From NCBI RefSeq assembly GCF_023856365.1, contig NC_064533.1:35822118-35886117 (forward strand): DNA of 64,000 nt, read 5' to 3'. Below are positions 61,501-64,000 of the stretch, piece by piece; positions within the stretch are counted from its first letter, which is position 1; each line of letters begins with the position of its first letter. The notes beneath the pieces were generated by a model. The model saw nothing but the letters and a program-made list of their open reading frames with translations. It had not been told where the DNA came from and did no database searches. The translations under genes were made by a program, and so were the position numbers. The stretch comes from Brienomyrus brachyistius (lineage: Eukaryota > Chordata > Actinopteri > Osteoglossiformes > Mormyridae).

Positions 61501-63719
61501 GCGGGGCTCATTATCACTGACTTTGGACCCACATCGGCGCTCAGCCAGGCATGACTCACTCCAGCAGAGCGTGCCCCACATGGTGAGAATGGTCAGGGGG
61601 CAGCCGGCGGTGATGACCCGCAGCCGCGGACACCAGCACAGCCCTAGCGGGGGAGTCCCTCCGCTCAGCGCCATTTACCAAGCAGCACATGATGCCGGTA
61701 CTTCATTCACAATCAAAGACGATGCACTTGCTGTCATTAATGAAAGAGGCTATAGGCTGCTATGCTCCCATTCCGTTAAACAATAATCATGTCTTGATTG
61801 AAATGTACACTGATCCCAGTGGAATGACAAGGAAAGCAAGTTCCTTTTGCAATCCGAGTTTAAAAATATTGACGTTAAGTGTGACTTTTCAAGGTTTTAA
61901 AAGGCGTTCAGCTTCTCTTTCTACAAAGTTAATTCTTCCTTCATTATTGCTCATTATCTAGTGTTCCATCCCTCCCTGGTCTGGCCGCTTTAGCATCATG
62001 GGTTATATGGCTCTGTGGCACTTAAGCACATCTCGTTAAAGTGCTAACGGCTCATATATTCTGCCACTACGGAGTAAACGGGCGCCTTAGACAGCAAGAA
62101 TGATGGTTCTGGTTCTATCCAGCTTCCAGTAGCGCTCACCTTCACTCAGTTGTCACCTGACTGATCAGCAGAATCCAAAACCCAGTTACCCTCCTCGTGT
62201 CTCTAGCTGAGAACTTCCATACATGTGGCCTTAATTATGCTATAACCAGAAACACTGACTGTCAGCTGGGTCCTACTGTACTTCACCGAAACATCTGTAG
62301 AGAAGCCATGTGTGGGCCACGTACAAGGGCCAGCAGGCGAGCGTGATGAGTCAGAGGCATCCTTGGGAGGAGGCAGAGCGGGCGGAGTCAGCCGCATAGG
62401 CCCAGTGGGACTGTCACGTATAACTAGGGGATGCAGTCACTCGCTCGGCTTCACCTTGTTATTTTCAGTGTGCAAACAGGGCACAGGGGTGATCGTGACA
62501 CTGACATCTAAACTCAAAGTTCCACCTGTAAACTGGTCCAGAGAGTCACGCTGCCACAAACTTGCAGCTGATTGTCTGGCTACCTCCACCCCTCGGATGC
62601 AAATCAACTGTAACTTCTTTTCTTACAAAGGCATCTCTGTACTGATACTTTTGGCACCAACAAAATAATACAAAATTTGACTGTCTACTACGTAGTGCAA
62701 CTGATCATTCCTCGATCTGCTGACAACCTACAGGAATAATCAACCTAGCACCTTTTTGAAACTTTCATTTTTAACAATTAACTCTTTCTTCATCAGTATT
62801 TACATACTATAAATACATATCATTTTCACGCCGCGATCTGGCAGAAATGCTCTCTCATTACAGTCCAGGCAAAATGCATCCATAATGGTGCTCATATCGA
62901 TTCCCTCTCTTTACCTTTTCGGTCCAAATGGAAGAGCGAGGTACATGAAAATAATCACAACTGATTGCATGCTGCTTGGAATCATGGGAGTTACACACGG
63001 ACAAGCCTTCGGTTCCGTCACGGACAGGCGTGACAGATCGCAATGCGGGACTGACAATGCGGAGCCCGAGCAGAGCCCAGACAGACGCTCATACGCATCC
63101 GTCAGCCGAGCTCCAACTGTCAGCTTCGCCTCTAGGATCACAAATAGTCTGCTCTCCTGTCCTTGTTCACATTAGGCAACTTGTCTGGCAGTTTAGATTT
63201 TCATGATATTTTTTTTAATGGGTTTTTGGGACAGTTTCACGTGCACGATAAAAGTCTGCCGATCGAACCATCGTTTCATATCACTCTTACCAAAATGAAT
63301 TTGCAGGAATCAGTGGAACATGATCCTCCTTAAATCCAATCTGCATGTGACGGCTTTGGTGGCAGAGATAATGGTATTTATTTCTTGGATGTACAACAAA
63401 AACAAACGAAAAAAAACAGTACTATGACTCTTATTAGGTATAGTAATGTTCTTTGAATTTCTGCATGGTCTCATAGGAAGTAGCTTTTGGAATAACAGAC
63501 ACGCGGCCACAAACACCCACATGGCGGCTCTGTGGGACGTCCCCCGGCGTGCTGCTTGTGAAACTGTGCATTGTGAGAAGATTAGTAATCTCCCCCTTAC
63601 ACACACCTCACCCAGCAGTCCCCCATAGGCTTGGGTACGAAACAGACGGGATCGCTGGGCTGCTTGGCAACCTGAACACAGTCTTAAAAACAGGTTGCTG
63701 CTTCTTCTTTTATCTTCTT

Positions 63720-63723
<4 letters not shown>

Positions 63724-63804
<81 letters not shown>
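63724..63804. repeat. (TA)n microsatellite, about 40 copies
   Basis: About 80 bp of perfect TA dinucleotides ending in AAAAGTGC. It can extrude as a cruciform and is probably highly polymorphic in length. Confidence 0.97.
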
Positions 63805-63807
<3 letters not shown>

Positions 63808-64000
63808 TGCAATGCTGATGTAGTGTGTCACATATTTACTTCCGGTTCATTATATATTTTCGTTATAGGGGCGTAAATCACTGGCCACAAGTCGATTCGA
63901 TCATGATTCAGTTCGATTGATCGAATAAATTGTTTTGATAACCTAAATCAAACCTTTTTTAAGTTCACTGAAACCATTCACAGATGTTACCATGGGAACT

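Larger units (their letters stand above)
50936..64000. other. Downstream intergenic sequence, no supported gene
   Basis: No exon chain could be built on either strand. Open frames are short and lack recognisable domains. The stretch holds one intact SINE, a coding-like patch at 58170-58549, two C/G runs and a (TA)40 tract. GC-richer patches at 61.05-61.7 kb and 62.3-63.1 kb could be regulatory or first-exon DNA of a neighbour. In human the next gene after PARD3B is NRP2, as I recall, but I see no neuropilin coding sequence here. Confidence 0.6.

Noticed and set aside
62858..63206. Overlapping frames of 61-96 codons on both strands near 63 kb
   Set aside because: No family resemblance. Both strands are open together, typical of a GC-richer non-coding patch.

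Overview
This window is vertebrate nuclear DNA, most likely from a teleost fish. It shows split genes with GT–AG introns, tRNA-derived SINEs of a type common in fish, abundant microsatellites and minisatellites, and no dense ORF packing. I found no bacterial, viral or organellar gene content and no novel multi-gene system. Most long open frames here are artefacts of tandem repeats.

The one gene I can support is the 3' end of a plus-strand PAR-3 family polarity-scaffold gene, best matched to pard3b (PAR3-like). Five coding exons join in frame: 15623-15739, 16598-16876, 27762-27879, 44011-44087 and 49149-49515. Together they encode about 318 C-terminal residues, ending in KNPMTAAV and a TAG stop. 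This is the region after the PDZ domains: a basic FGKKK segment, an ERERIEAKHQELRDRQARER helix, Pro/Ser-rich linkers, a DRIQQLRREYHQARREG helix, RQYASLPR, and GPFRQDVPPSP near the end. The N-terminal CR1 domain and the PDZ domains lie upstream of base 1. PARD3 itself, as I recall it, ends differently (RPFYS), so PARD3B fits better. A fish-specific duplicate is possible and the paralogue suffix cannot be assigned here.

Layout: 1-15622 is intron rich in minisatellites (55-bp unit at 2.5-3.2 kb, 37-bp at 6.2-6.9 kb, a three-part repeat cluster at 9.2-9.6 kb) with two adjacent minus-strand SINEs at 4.8-5.3 kb. 15.6-16.9 kb holds two exons. 16.9-27.8 kb is an intron with a 0.9-kb CA-rich array and a pyrimidine-only-strand 31-bp array. 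27.9-44.0 kb is an intron with a small TA-flanked DNA transposon. 44.1-49.1 kb is an intron with a possible alternative terminal exon, a SINE fragment, a perfect 52-bp palindrome and (AT)n(GT)n. 49.1-49.5 kb is the terminal exon, followed by a probable 3'UTR to about 50.9 kb. 50.9-64 kb has no gene I can support, apart from one doubtful coding-like patch at 58.2-58.55 kb and one intact SINE with a 12-bp target-site duplication.

Family assignments come from memory of PAR-3 and repeat families. Exon borders come from splice consensus plus reading-frame continuity; no transcript or alignment was available.
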